This document shows positions 17,275 through 25,734 of a stretch of 64,000 nucleotides of DNA, piece after piece (within the stretch, counting starts at the first letter, position 1; each line of letters begins with the position of its first letter). The DNA lies in the NCBI RefSeq assembly GCF_900141815.1, contig NZ_FQYR01000005.1, positions 310,001 through 374,000 on the forward strand, given 5' to 3'. The position numbers were made by a program, and so were the translations under genes. The notes below the pieces were generated by a model. It saw nothing but the letters and a program-made list of their open reading frames with translations, had not been told where the DNA came from and made no database searches. Source of the stretch: Rubritalea squalenifaciens DSM 18772 (GTDB lineage Bacteria > Verrucomicrobiota > Verrucomicrobiia > Verrucomicrobiales > Akkermansiaceae).

Positions 17275-18291
17275 ATGGAAAAAAGACGTTTAGGTAAGAG
17301 TGGAATGGTGGTGAGCGTGATTGGTCTGGGCACCATGACTTTCGGTACCCAGGCAGATAAGGAAGAGAGTTTTAAAATCATGGATGCGGCGGTCGATGCA
17401 GGCATTGATTTTTTTGACACTGCTGAGGTCTATCCTGTGCCGCCGACCAAGGAGTTGGCTGGTTTGACGGAAGAGTGGGTGGGTGATTGGATGAAGGATA
17501 AACCCAGAGAGTCAGTGATTATTGCTACCAAGGTGGCCGGGCCGGCTCATGGCTGGTTTAATCCGCCAGTTAGGCACGATAAGGCGGCCATTGACGGTTT
17601 CATGATCAGACGTGCGGTGGAAGGAAGTCTAAGAAGATTGAAAACCGATTACATTGATCTCTACCAAGTGCACTGGCCGGATGCTGGAATGCGCCCACTG
17701 GATGCGATCGAGGTGCTCGATGATCTAGTACGTGAAGGAAAGATCCGTGCTTATGGAGTTTCTAACGAAACATGCTATGGCATGATGAAGTGGCTGAGCG
17801 AGGCGGATGCCGCTGGAATGCGCAGGTTGGATACGATCCAGAACAATTTCTCGGTGAATAACCGACGGTTTGAGGATGAGCTTGGGCAGTGCTGCTTGGG
17901 TGAGGGTGTGAGCTGTCTTCCCTATTCGCCACTCGCTGGTGGAGTGCTGGCAGGTAAATACCAGAAGGGTGCCAAGCCTGCAGGAGCTCGTTTTTCAGCC
18001 TATCTTGATGGGGCTGAGAGGCAAAGAAAGATGGCCGAGCGATTCGTAAATGAGAAGTCTCTGGCGAATACTGCGGCCATTCATGAGATTGCCAAGCGGG
18101 AGGGGATTGATCCTGTGACTTTTGCCATTGCTTGGAGTAAACAGCATGACTTTGTGGCCTCCACTTTGATGGGGGTGAGCTCTCTAGATCAGTTGCAGCC
18201 ACATATTGACGCCGCCGAGGTGACTATTAGGCCTGAGGTCATGGTGGAAATTGATGCGCTGACATCCGCCAATCTTTATCCAATGGGTTAG
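17275..18291 (+). CDS. Aldo/keto reductase (Tas-like)
   Basis: The 338-residue NADPH-dependent oxidoreductase belongs to the aldo/keto reductase superfamily. The catalytic tetrad is visible: Asp and Tyr in FFDTAEVYPV, Lys in IIATKVAG, His in YQVHWPD. The cofactor phosphate-binding end is present (YSPLAGGVLAGKY, VASTLMGVSSLDQL). The spacing and the VYPVPP element resemble the Tas protein of enterobacteria. The physiological carbonyl substrate is unknown. The next plus-strand gene follows after about 40 bp and may be co-transcribed. Confidence 0.92.
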   Translation: MEKRRLGKSGMVVSVIGLGTMTFGTQADKEESFKIMDAAVDAGIDFFDTAEVYPVPPTKELAGLTEEWVGDWMKDKPRESVIIATKVAGPAHGWFNPPVRHDKAAIDGFMIRRAVEGSLRRLKTDYIDLYQVHWPDAGMRPLDAIEVLDDLVREGKIRAYGVSNETCYGMMKWLSEADAAGMRRLDTIQNNFSVNNRRFEDELGQCCLGEGVSCLPYSPLAGGVLAGKYQKGAKPAGARFSAYLDGAERQRKMAERFVNEKSLANTAAIHEIAKREGIDPVTFAIAWSKQHDFVASTLMGVSSLDQLQPHIDAAEVTIRPEVMVEIDALTSANLYPMG

Positions 18292-18333
18292 CGTGAATGT
18301 CTGCATGACATTTCGCCTGAGTTGTGTAGGATA

Positions 18334-19938
18334 ATGACACCTATGGATGAATCGTTGTTCGAAACCCCTGCCGGAACACTTAAAGTTAGAAATGCACGCG
18401 AGGATGATATCCCGCGCTTGATCGAGGTTTATGCGAGGGCTTTTCCGGGCTTGATAGAGACGGATGAGCTCTGGCAACCGGATCAACTCCAAAGTCACAT
18501 CGAGATCTTTCCTGAGGGCCAGTTCGTAGCCGAACTGGATGGGAACATTGTAGGGGCTGCCTCCAGCTTGATTGTCAACCTGGGGAAGGATCCTCTGAGA
18601 CCACATACCTACTACGGTATCACGGATGATGGCTACTTCTATAATCACGACTATCAGGGAGATACCCTGTATGGGGCGGACGTGTATGTTGATCCAAAGG
18701 TTCAGCGCGCAGGTATAGGAAATGCTCTGTATTCCAGAAGGCGAGATCTTTGCAGAAAGCTGAATCTTCGGCGTATTCTCTCCGGAGGAAGATTGTGGAA
18801 TTACGAGAAATATGCAGCAGAGTTTTCCCCGCAAGAGTACGTTGCGAGGGTGCAGGCAGGGGAGATACACGACCAAGTTCTCACTTTTCAGTTAAATCAA
18901 GGCTTTGTGGTTAGAGCCGTCATGCCGAATTACATTCGAGATAAGAGGAGTCAGGATCACGCCTCCTTGATCGAGTGGTTGAACCCGGATTATCAGTCTA
19001 ACAGAGACGAGGATTCCAAGGTCAGGGTTTCCTGCGTGCAGTACCAGATGCGACGCTTGACTTCGTTTGAGGACTTCGAGGCACAAGTAAAATACTTTGT
19101 TTCCACGGCTGCCGATTATAAGAGTGAGTTTGTCTTATTCCCAGAGTTCTTCTCCGTGCAATTGCTTTCTCAGATGGATCCCGCGACTTCTCAGGAAGGG
19201 ATTCGCAAATTAGCTGAGTGCACAGACCGTTTCATCAATTTGATCAGTGGCTTGGCCAGGGAGTTTGGTCTCTACGTGATCGCAGGATCTCACCCGGTGA
19301 TGGAGGGAGACAAATTGTACAATAAGGCGATGTTATTCCGCCCTGATGGCAGTTACGTGGCCCAACCCAAGCTACATATTACGCCATCAGAGAGAATTGC
19401 ATGGGGTATTACTGGTGGTAACGAGTTGATGCTCATTCAGACTCCTAAAGCAAAGGTGGGAATTCTGATCTGCTATGACATCGAGTTCCCTGAAGCTGCC
19501 AGGTATTTGGCGGAAAAGGGGGCGGAGATCATTTTCGTTCCTTACTGCACGGATAACCGACAAGGTTTCCTGAGGGTGAGTCTATGCGCTCACGCACGTG
19601 CGATTGAAAATCAAATCTATGTGGTGACTGCTGGTGTGGTAGGAAACCTGCCCGATGTTCCGGTGATGGATATTCACTATGGTCGGGCGACGGTGTACAC
19701 GCCCTCTGATTTCGAATTTGCGCGAGATGGAATCCAGGCCCAGTCGGATGCTAATGTGGAAACGATGTTGGTAACGGATCTGGATATTTCGGATCTCTAT
19801 CGTTCACGCGAATCGGGAAGTGTGACCCCTGTTAGTGATCGCCGGAGGGACTTGTTTGAGTTCAAGAGCTACTTGCGCAATTCTTTTGAAAAGCGTGGCG
19901 TGGAGCGCAGTGTCGTCACAGACTCAGAAGAGAGTTAA
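18334..19938 (+). CDS. Fused GNAT acetyltransferase and nitrilase-family amidohydrolase
   Basis: Two domains are fused. Residues about 10-215 form a GNAT acetyltransferase (KVRNAREDDIPRLIEVYARAF; acetyl-CoA loop VDPKVQRAGIGNALYSRRR). Residues about 230-500 form a carbon-nitrogen hydrolase with the Glu-Lys-Cys triad: Glu in VLFPEFFSVQLL, Lys in QPKLHITPSE, Cys in ILICYDIEFPE. This fusion is a known bacterial architecture; its substrate is not established, though an amine or amide compound that is both acetylated and hydrolysed is plausible. The start is one of TTG 18322, ATG 18334 or ATG 18343. The 3' end overlaps the convergent MerR-type gene by 4 bases. Confidence 0.9.
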   Translation: MTPMDESLFETPAGTLKVRNAREDDIPRLIEVYARAFPGLIETDELWQPDQLQSHIEIFPEGQFVAELDGNIVGAASSLIVNLGKDPLRPHTYYGITDDGYFYNHDYQGDTLYGADVYVDPKVQRAGIGNALYSRRRDLCRKLNLRRILSGGRLWNYEKYAAEFSPQEYVARVQAGEIHDQVLTFQLNQGFVVRAVMPNYIRDKRSQDHASLIEWLNPDYQSNRDEDSKVRVSCVQYQMRRLTSFEDFEAQVKYFVSTAADYKSEFVLFPEFFSVQLLSQMDPATSQEGIRKLAECTDRFINLISGLAREFGLYVIAGSHPVMEGDKLYNKAMLFRPDGSYVAQPKLHITPSERIAWGITGGNELMLIQTPKAKVGILICYDIEFPEAARYLAEKGAEIIFVPYCTDNRQGFLRVSLCAHARAIENQIYVVTAGVVGNLPDVPVMDIHYGRATVYTPSDFEFARDGIQAQSDANVETMLVTDLDISDLYRSRESGSVTPVSDRRRDLFEFKSYLRNSFEKRGVERSVVTDSEES

Positions 19939-20867
19939 AAAGAGCAGGAGCGAATTTTACAAAGGCAGGTATTGAACTCTCTGATGGAGCTTAGGTGCTT
20001 CATCTTGAACTCGCTCAGTTGTGGGGCTAAGGCGGCTGCGCCTTGGCCTCCCACAATAATCGGAGTATTTGGCAGGTGGCGTCGGAGTCGACCAAGCTCC
20101 CCCAAAAGGTGCGGGTCATCGACCGGGTAGACAATGCTCAAGGCGACCGCCTTGGCCTGTCTCTTGATGGCGGCACTGGCGATTTCTTCAGCAGGGAGCG
20201 AGGCCCCAAGATAGGTTACGTTCCATCCAGCTTTACGCGCCAGACTAGCGGCAATGACGGCTCCGATCTCATGCAGTTGACCTGAAGGGGTGGTGACGAT
20301 CAGTGAGGGAGACGAGGTGCTGCTGGTAAAGGGTCGTGTGGTGTGAGCGAGGTATTCCCTGATGGCACAGCTGGCAGCATGCTCATCTGAGCTGGAGATG
20401 TGACCTTCTTGCCAGAGTTGGCCTACCAGTTTGATGAAAGGCACCATGACTCTCTCAAGCAGTCCTGAGTAACCAAAGGCAATGCTGGCTTCATCAAAGA
20501 TTGTTTCCAACTTTGCCTGATCCATTTCTTTGGTGGCTTGAATAGCTCGGCTGATGAAACCTTTCTCTTGCTCATCGCCTAGATCTGTCGCCGGAGCTTC
20601 CGATCGATCATTGATCGAGTTGTCGTGTTTACGGAGAAGAACCTGAAGCTCGGAGCAGCTGAGTCTGGCAATTTGGCCGATCGCATATCCCAGGCCTGTC
20701 AAGATAGCCAGAGCCTTGAGTCTCTGAAGTTCGGAATCTGTATACAGACGTCTGTTGGTGTCTGTGCGCATTGGGGTGACGGCTTGATAGCGTTTTTCCC
20801 ACACCCTGAGGACATGGGGGCTCAGGCCAGTTTGCTGCGTTACTATTTTGATTCCATGCTTAGGCAT
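19935..20867 (-). CDS. CarH/LitR-like MerR regulator with B12-binding domain
   Basis: The 310-residue protein has an N-terminal MerR winged helix (GIKIVTQQTGLSPHVLRVWEKRY, TNRRLYTDSELQRLKAL). A helical cap follows, with the Wx9EH signature (W, then QEGHISSSD, then EH). It ends in a Rossmann-like cobalamin domain (QLHEIGAVIAASLARKAGWNVTYLGASLPAEEI, IIVGGQGA). In CarH/LitR photoreceptors this cap covers adenosylcobalamin, and light breaks a DNA-bound tetramer to derepress genes, often for carotenoids. The ligand motif reads QxHxxG here instead of the usual acidic residue followed by xHxxG; the His is kept. A light-sensing role is inferred from these motifs. No carotenoid or photolyase gene is next to it; the divergent neighbour is an entericidin-like peptide. 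Confidence 0.85.
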   Translation of the reverse strand: MPKHGIKIVTQQTGLSPHVLRVWEKRYQAVTPMRTDTNRRLYTDSELQRLKALAILTGLGYAIGQIARLSCSELQVLLRKHDNSINDRSEAPATDLGDEQEKGFISRAIQATKEMDQAKLETIFDEASIAFGYSGLLERVMVPFIKLVGQLWQEGHISSSDEHAASCAIREYLAHTTRPFTSSTSSPSLIVTTPSGQLHEIGAVIAASLARKAGWNVTYLGASLPAEEIASAAIKRQAKAVALSIVYPVDDPHLLGELGRLRRHLPNTPIIVGGQGAAALAPQLSEFKMKHLSSIREFNTCLCKIRSCSF

Positions 20868-21015
20868 ATCTCTTACGAAAAGTTAATCAGAATTGACCTC
20901 TGATCAAATTGAATTTCTTTATTCTCTTATGCTTGCTCGCGGCGAGAGGAGGTTGATTTCTGCCGTGTAGAAAATATTTGGCAAGGTTGAAGAATGTGCT
21001 TATTCTAACACGACT

Positions 21016-21153
21016 ATGAAAAACTGTACTAAAATGATTCTCGCAGTTGTCGGCCTCGCAGCATTGGCGCTGAGCTCTTGCAATACTTTCCGTGGTATGG
21101 GGCAAGACATTCGTGCCGGAGGTGACGCGATTTCCGATGCGGCTTCTCGCTAA
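21016..21153 (+). CDS. Entericidin A/B-family small lipoprotein
   Basis: This 45-residue gene encodes a lipoprotein signal peptide with a lipobox (LALSSC) and the short amphipathic mature part typical of entericidins (NTFRGMGQDIRAGGDAISDAA). In enterobacteria, entericidins are cell-envelope peptides forming a toxin/antidote pair; in most other bacteria a single copy occurs with unknown role. No Shine-Dalgarno sequence precedes the ATG. It lies about 150 bp from, and divergent to, the CarH-like regulator and is closed by a strong terminator. Confidence 0.85.
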   Translation: MKNCTKMILAVVGLAALALSSCNTFRGMGQDIRAGGDAISDAASR

Positions 21154-21175
21154 GCAGAACCAACTGAAAGATGAT

Positions 21176-21204
21176 AAAAAAGCCGCGCATTCGCGCGGCT
21201 TTTT
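21176..21204 (+). terminator. Rho-independent terminator
   Basis: An 8-bp stem (AGCCGCGC / GCGCGGCT) with an ATTC loop is flanked by an A-run and a T-run, 22 bases after the entericidin-like stop codon. Confidence 0.92.
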
Positions 21205-21416
21205 CATTGTTATGTATTCGGTTGATATGAATAAGAGACGTTCTGATAGCAGCTTGTGCGGAAAGAGGACTGGTGAATCGTGTCGGTTTTGACAACTTTG
21301 CTCATTGCCCCAAACTAGGGAATGTAGCGTGATGCCATGCAGGCGGGGACAGGCGAATCGCTGCAAATTTGGCTTAATAGGTTGAAGCGTCCCAGGAATG
21401 CGTTTATGAAGGCGAC

Positions 21417-21950
21417 ATGTCTGAACACTACGAACTGAAAGTTATTCTCTACGGAATCGAGCCGCTCATCTGGCGTGAGATCTCCGTCCCTGCTGAGACG
21501 ACCTTTGGGAAGCTTCACAAGCTGTTACAAGCTGCGATGGGGTGGGAAGACAAGCACTCTCACGAGTTTCGTCACGGCAAGGGCAGGAATCTGACCAGTG
21601 TGGTAGCTGATGGGAGTGATGTGGCGGTGATCAAGGGTGAGGATTTCAAGGATGAGAATGATCTTACCTTGAAGCAGTTGATCGGGAGGAAGCATTTCCC
21701 ATTCCGCATGCTATACCGTTACGACTTCAGCGATGATTGGATTCATGAGCTGAATTTTCAACGTAAGAGTGAAGGATCAGGTAAGTGTGTTCTCATTGAT
21801 GGAGAGAGGAATTGTCCACCTGAGGACTGCGGTGGATCTCACGGGTACCAGAATTGTGCGGATGGGGTTCTTGAGTGGATGGATGATGACTATGATCCGT
21901 CTAGCTTCGATAAGAAGGCTGCGGAAAAGCGCATCTCCAAGCTCAAATAA
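21417..21950 (+). CDS. Plasmid pRiA4b ORF-3-like protein
   Basis: The 177-residue protein matches the pRiA4b ORF-3-like family: YELKVILYGIEPLIWREISVPAETTFGKLHKLLQAAMGW near the start, then YRYDFSDDWIHELNF, and the conserved end NCPPEDCGGSHGY. Members occur in many bacteria as stand-alone proteins or near mobile elements, and the function is unknown. No transposase or other mobile sign is visible nearby, so here it looks like an ordinary chromosomal gene. It ends 6 bp from the convergent mutY. Confidence 0.88.
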   Translation: MSEHYELKVILYGIEPLIWREISVPAETTFGKLHKLLQAAMGWEDKHSHEFRHGKGRNLTSVVADGSDVAVIKGEDFKDENDLTLKQLIGRKHFPFRMLYRYDFSDDWIHELNFQRKSEGSGKCVLIDGERNCPPEDCGGSHGYQNCADGVLEWMDDDYDPSSFDKKAAEKRISKLK

Positions 21951-21956
21951 GGTAGA

Positions 21957-22973
21957 TTAAAATAAGTCGGCTAACAGCGTGTCCAGAACCTTTCTGAAAG
22001 GAGAGGGCATGGGGAGGTTAGGGAGCTCTTCCAGCTGGTGCCATTTCTCTTGCTCTGGATTTTCGGAATTCGGAATGCTTATATTTCTGGTATCATAGAT
22101 ACGCAGGGTCACGCGGTGGTGGGTGATCCCATACGTGGATTTAGAGAGTAGGGGGCAGGCTTCCAGTTGGTGGTGAGCGCGTTCGGGGAGTTTCCACATG
22201 CCAGACCTTCGGGCGCTTGCCTTCTCTTGGTGTAGTAGGATTTTTCCGTCTTGGATGGCGAGTATGCAGTGCTCATCAACAAGCACAGTCTTTTTGGCCG
22301 AGCCTTTTTTGGGGAGGCTTGTAGGGTCTTTTGTGCTGCAGAATTTATTAAGGATGCAAGTCTCGCATTTAGGAGCCTTGTTGGTACAGACCTGCTGCCC
22401 AAGTTCCATCAGGGCAGAGTTGTATGCCCGTGCGTTCTTCGCGGGCACGAGTTGCTCAGCCCATGACCAGAGTTGCTTCTGCCCCGCTGTGGTGTCGACT
22501 CGCTCTTGGTAATCGAAGACTCGAGAAAAGACTCGGGCGACATTGGCGTCGACGATGGGTTGAGACTGGTTATAGGCGAATGAGGCTACAGCGCCTGCTG
22601 TGTAGCGGCCGATTCCTGGAAGGGCTCTTATTTGCTCATACTGCTTGGGAAAAATTCCTTCGTGATAATCGCAGATGGCTTTAGCTGCTTTTTGGAGATT
22701 TCTTACACGTCTGTAATAGCCTAGGCCTTCCCAGGCTGAGAGGATGGTCTGTTCATCGGCGCGCGCCAGATCTGCCGGAGTGGGGAACTGTGAGATGAAG
22801 TGTACGAAAAAGCCTTTGTTGAGTACTGTGGCTACTTGTGTCTGTTGAAGCATAACCTCGGAAATGAGGATATGCCATGGATCCGTAGTTTGCCTCCATG
22901 GGTAATCCTCGCCTTCCTTGCTGAACCACTGGATGAGTGATTTTTGGAATGATGCTGGTTGTTGCAGCGGCAT
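21957..22973 (-). CDS. mutY: A/G-specific adenine glycosylase
   Basis: MutY removes adenine mispaired with 8-oxoguanine. The 338-residue protein begins with the catalytic domain (DYPWRQTTDPWHILISEVMLQQTQV), carries the helix-hairpin-helix LPGIGRYTAGAV with catalytic Asp in IVDANVARV, and the [4Fe-4S] ligand set CxxxxxxCxxCxxxxxC (CTNKAPKCETCILNKFC). A C-terminal NUDIX-like domain that reads 8-oxoG follows (MWKLPERAHH, HHRVTLRIYD). It starts 6 bp after the mutarotase gene on the same strand and is likely co-transcribed with it. Confidence 0.95.
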   Translation of the reverse strand: MPLQQPASFQKSLIQWFSKEGEDYPWRQTTDPWHILISEVMLQQTQVATVLNKGFFVHFISQFPTPADLARADEQTILSAWEGLGYYRRVRNLQKAAKAICDYHEGIFPKQYEQIRALPGIGRYTAGAVASFAYNQSQPIVDANVARVFSRVFDYQERVDTTAGQKQLWSWAEQLVPAKNARAYNSALMELGQQVCTNKAPKCETCILNKFCSTKDPTSLPKKGSAKKTVLVDEHCILAIQDGKILLHQEKASARRSGMWKLPERAHHQLEACPLLSKSTYGITHHRVTLRIYDTRNISIPNSENPEQEKWHQLEELPNLPMPSPFRKVLDTLLADLF

Positions 22974-22979
22974 GGTTGC

Positions 22980-23879
22980 TTAGGATAGGGAGGTGTTTAC
23001 GGTAATGGTTGTACCCAGGGTGTGAATGGCTCCAGGCTCAAGGGTGTAAACATCGTCAAAGGCATTCGCGGTCTCTACACAGACGAAACTGAGATAGTCC
23101 TCATTACCCAAGTCGCCCATGCCGGCGGATTTTTCGATCCATGGGTTCCAGACGACTGTTGAGCGGCTGCCATTTTTGGCGACGTGAATTTGACGTGAGT
23201 TGCCGCGGTCATCAATGGTGGTTGTCGCCATGGTCTTTTCAAAGACGAGGTCCGTCTCTTTGGTGAAGCTGAGTGCTCCTGACTGGGTACCGTGTTTATT
23301 CGTCACTTTGTCGGCGAAGGTGACTCCATCAAGGCCAATCACGGAGACATCTGAAATGTGCGCGATGTCGAAGTAGGTGTGAAGAGCACCGCCGATGGTG
23401 ATGCTGGAATCGCTTCGGTTGCAGCTAGTGAGCTGGACATCGAGGGCTTGACCTATTCTAAAAGTGATTTCAGCAGTTGTATGCTGGGGCCATAATTCGT
23501 TGGCTACTTGGCGGGTGTCAAACTCCAGAGTCACTTCGGTGTAGTCCTCGTGTTTGGTGGTGCTTTTGAGTTCCCAGAAACGGTCGCGTGCAAAGCCGTG
23601 ATTAGGTTTTGAGTTGTCACTCGGGTGTGGGCCAAACCATGGCCAGCAGACAGGGATGCCACCGCGGATGGCCTTGCCTTCTTGGAATATGGCTTTCGAG
23701 CTGGTGAAAATGATGGGTTGGCTGCCAGTGGGAGTATACTCAATCAGAGTGGCTCCAAGTAGGGCGATTGTGGCTTTTGCGTGACGGTTGTCTATTTTGA
23801 TCACCGGATAGCCCGGGCTGAGTTCTTCAAACCAAAGTTCTTGTGGTATGCTGAATGAGTCGCTTGGAACCGTTGCCAT
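22980..23879 (-). CDS. D-hexose-6-phosphate mutarotase (YeaD-like)
   Basis: The protein of about 300 residues is an aldose-1-epimerase superfamily member of the YeaD/Ymr099c type, which interconverts alpha and beta anomers of glucose 6-phosphate and related sugars. Visible motifs are GATLIEYTP, AIRGGIPVCWPWFGPH with the phosphate-binding Arg, HGFARDRFWEL with the catalytic-region His, GGALHTYFDI, and VVWNPW near the end. I chose the ATG at 23879 over an upstream GTG at 23894. It heads a two-gene unit with mutY and is divergent from the M14 peptidase gene. Confidence 0.88.
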   Translation of the reverse strand: MATVPSDSFSIPQELWFEELSPGYPVIKIDNRHAKATIALLGATLIEYTPTGSQPIIFTSSKAIFQEGKAIRGGIPVCWPWFGPHPSDNSKPNHGFARDRFWELKSTTKHEDYTEVTLEFDTRQVANELWPQHTTAEITFRIGQALDVQLTSCNRSDSSITIGGALHTYFDIAHISDVSVIGLDGVTFADKVTNKHGTQSGALSFTKETDLVFEKTMATTTIDDRGNSRQIHVAKNGSRSTVVWNPWIEKSAGMGDLGNEDYLSFVCVETANAFDDVYTLEPGAIHTLGTTITVNTSLS

Positions 23880-23993
23880 GCGGCTAGGTTGCACACGAAT
23901 CGGGCATGATCAATGCGAGAGAACGTCAAAACGTCTGGAATTTCTCATAAAAGGGCGTTGAAGGTAGTGGGGGGCACCGTTAGTTTTCCTCTG

Positions 23994-24728
23994 ATGGATG
24001 TACGAAAACTGATTGAGCAGATGGATAGTGAATTGCGCGCCCTTGGGGCGAGTGGTGAGCTGATCTGTGAGGTAGGAGGCTATCCTGTTTATGCGTACCG
24101 GATTGAGAAGGATGGAGGGAAGAAGGTTTATCTCTCGTCCGGAATCCACGGTGATGAGCCTGCTGGTCCACTAGCTTTGCTTGAGCTAATTCAGCGGGGA
24201 GGGCTTGATGAGAGCTGCAGTTGGTGCGTTTGCCCGATCTTGAATCCTACTGGCTTAGCTGCGGGCACCCGAGAAAATGCAGAGGGATATGACTTAAATC
24301 GTGATTATCTGAGATTCAAAACAGAGGAGGTAAGGGCGCATGCCAAGTGGTTGGAAGGGGTGCAGGCTGATCTAGCCGTATCATTGCATGAAGACTGGGA
24401 GAGTACGGGCTTTTACTACTATGAGATCAATCAGCTGGAAGATCGACCTGAGCGGTATGAACGCATTGTGGAGGCGGTGACTCCGCATCTGCCGATGGAG
24501 CCGATGAACTTGATTGATGATCACGATGTACGGAAGCCAGGATGGATCTATCACCATTGTGATGCTGACGAGCCCGAAAACTGGCCTGAGGCCATCTATT
24601 TGGCTAAGAGGGGCTGCCCTCTGTCCTTTACTTTTGAAACGCCTTCTAGTGAGGAACTTGGGAAGAGAGTCGAGTGCCATGTCGCTGCCGTGAACTCATT
24701 AATGCAGCTTTATCATAGCCAAAGATGA
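23994..24728 (+). CDS. M14-family metallocarboxypeptidase / deacylase-like
   Basis: The protein is a zinc carboxypeptidase-superfamily member related to the succinylglutamate desuccinylase/aspartoacylase branch. The zinc site is recognisable: HGDEP (HxxE), a distal His in LAVSLHED, and the substrate-binding GYDLNRDYLRF; the catalytic Glu is in LSFTFETPS. The length of about 244 residues fits a lone catalytic domain without a signal peptide, so it probably acts on small peptides or acyl-amino acids in the cytoplasm. The frame is open from an ATG at 23913, which would leave only about 34 bp to the divergent mutarotase; I prefer the ATG at 23994, where family similarity starts. Confidence 0.82.
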   Translation: MDVRKLIEQMDSELRALGASGELICEVGGYPVYAYRIEKDGGKKVYLSSGIHGDEPAGPLALLELIQRGGLDESCSWCVCPILNPTGLAAGTRENAEGYDLNRDYLRFKTEEVRAHAKWLEGVQADLAVSLHEDWESTGFYYYEINQLEDRPERYERIVEAVTPHLPMEPMNLIDDHDVRKPGWIYHHCDADEPENWPEAIYLAKRGCPLSFTFETPSSEELGKRVECHVAAVNSLMQLYHSQR

Positions 24729-24813
24729 ATTTTTTGTTATAAAGTTCTGCGAGGAACTATATAGACCCAAGTGTATGGTTCTGTTTCACGTAACGAAGCT
24801 ATTGACTAGGTAG

Positions 24814-25698
24814 ATGAATAACGGAAAGAAACAGTGGTTTTATCTTAATTTGGGTCAGCGAAGAGGCCCGGTAAGTAAGGAGAAACTTTGTGAGCTCATT
24901 GAGCGCAAGGAGATCTATTACTCCGATGTCCAGGTCTGGAAAGAGGGGATGAAAGAGTGGCTTCCTGTCTCAAAAGTGCGCAGCTTTGCTGGCAGTATCA
25001 AAAAGGTAAGTACTCCAAGTTCTAGTACAGTAGACACAAGAGAGGCTAAGGAAAGGGAGTTGCGAGAGCAAGATTCGCATTTGGGGGGATTGGGCCGATT
25101 TGGTTATAATCTATATTTCTATATTGGTTGGCCAATCGTCTACATGCTGGGTTTTATAGCGTGTAAAGAGTTACAGCTGTATGGGGTTTTAGATTCCAGT
25201 GACCCTGTCCAGTTAGCATGGGTACCCTATATCATTTGGGGATTTGTTGGTTTAGTCACTCTGATAGCCACCGCATCTCGCATGAGAAATGCAGGTTATG
25301 CTGGATCATGGTGTATGGGGCTGTTGGTTCCATTACTGAATCTGTGGATTCTGCTGATTAGTTTGTGTGGTCCTACAAACTACAGGAGGAGAAAGCGATT
25401 GGGAATGGGGGGGCTAGTGTTTTTTATGATCTTTGTTGGGGTTACTTTAGGAGCTACATTCGTGAATATGGGGGGTTATCACATCAATGTCGATGGGATG
25501 AAGCGTAGTGTATTTGCTCGTTATTCTAAGCTGACAAATATAGAGTCACGCCAAAGCAGTGCGCTTAATGAGCGCGCTAAGGATAATCATGAGAAAGAGG
25601 TCAGGGAGCGAGAGCTTGAGGAGACTGGGCGAGAAGGTCGAGAGATGACCGAGAGAGAGCGCGAAATCGATGCGGCAACTTCAGGGGGGAGCCAGTAA
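24814..25698 (+). CDS. GYF_2 and DUF805-like membrane protein
   Basis: The 294-residue protein starts with a GYF_2-type domain (QWFYLNLGQRRGPVSKEKLCELIERKEI, VQVWKEGMKEWLPV), a fold that in bacteria often precedes membrane domains. About four transmembrane helices follow, with a DUF805-like part (TASRMRNAGYAGSWCMGLL, then VPLLNLWILLISLCGP). The C-terminal 50 residues are a charged, Glu/Arg-rich helix (HEKEVRERELEETGREGREM) likely to form a coiled coil. Function is unknown. The GYF-like domain presumably binds proline-rich or other partners on the cytoplasmic face. Confidence 0.7.
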   Translation: MNNGKKQWFYLNLGQRRGPVSKEKLCELIERKEIYYSDVQVWKEGMKEWLPVSKVRSFAGSIKKVSTPSSSTVDTREAKERELREQDSHLGGLGRFGYNLYFYIGWPIVYMLGFIACKELQLYGVLDSSDPVQLAWVPYIIWGFVGLVTLIATASRMRNAGYAGSWCMGLLVPLLNLWILLISLCGPTNYRRRKRLGMGGLVFFMIFVGVTLGATFVNMGGYHINVDGMKRSVFARYSKLTNIESRQSSALNERAKDNHEKEVRERELEETGREGREMTEREREIDAATSGGSQ

Positions 25699-25734
25699 GT
25701 CTTATCTCCGGCTGGGAGTCATAGTCCGAGGGGG

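Noticed and set aside
21417-21950. Mobile element around the pRiA4b ORF-3-like gene
   Set aside because: No transposase, terminal inverted repeats or target duplication were seen near it.
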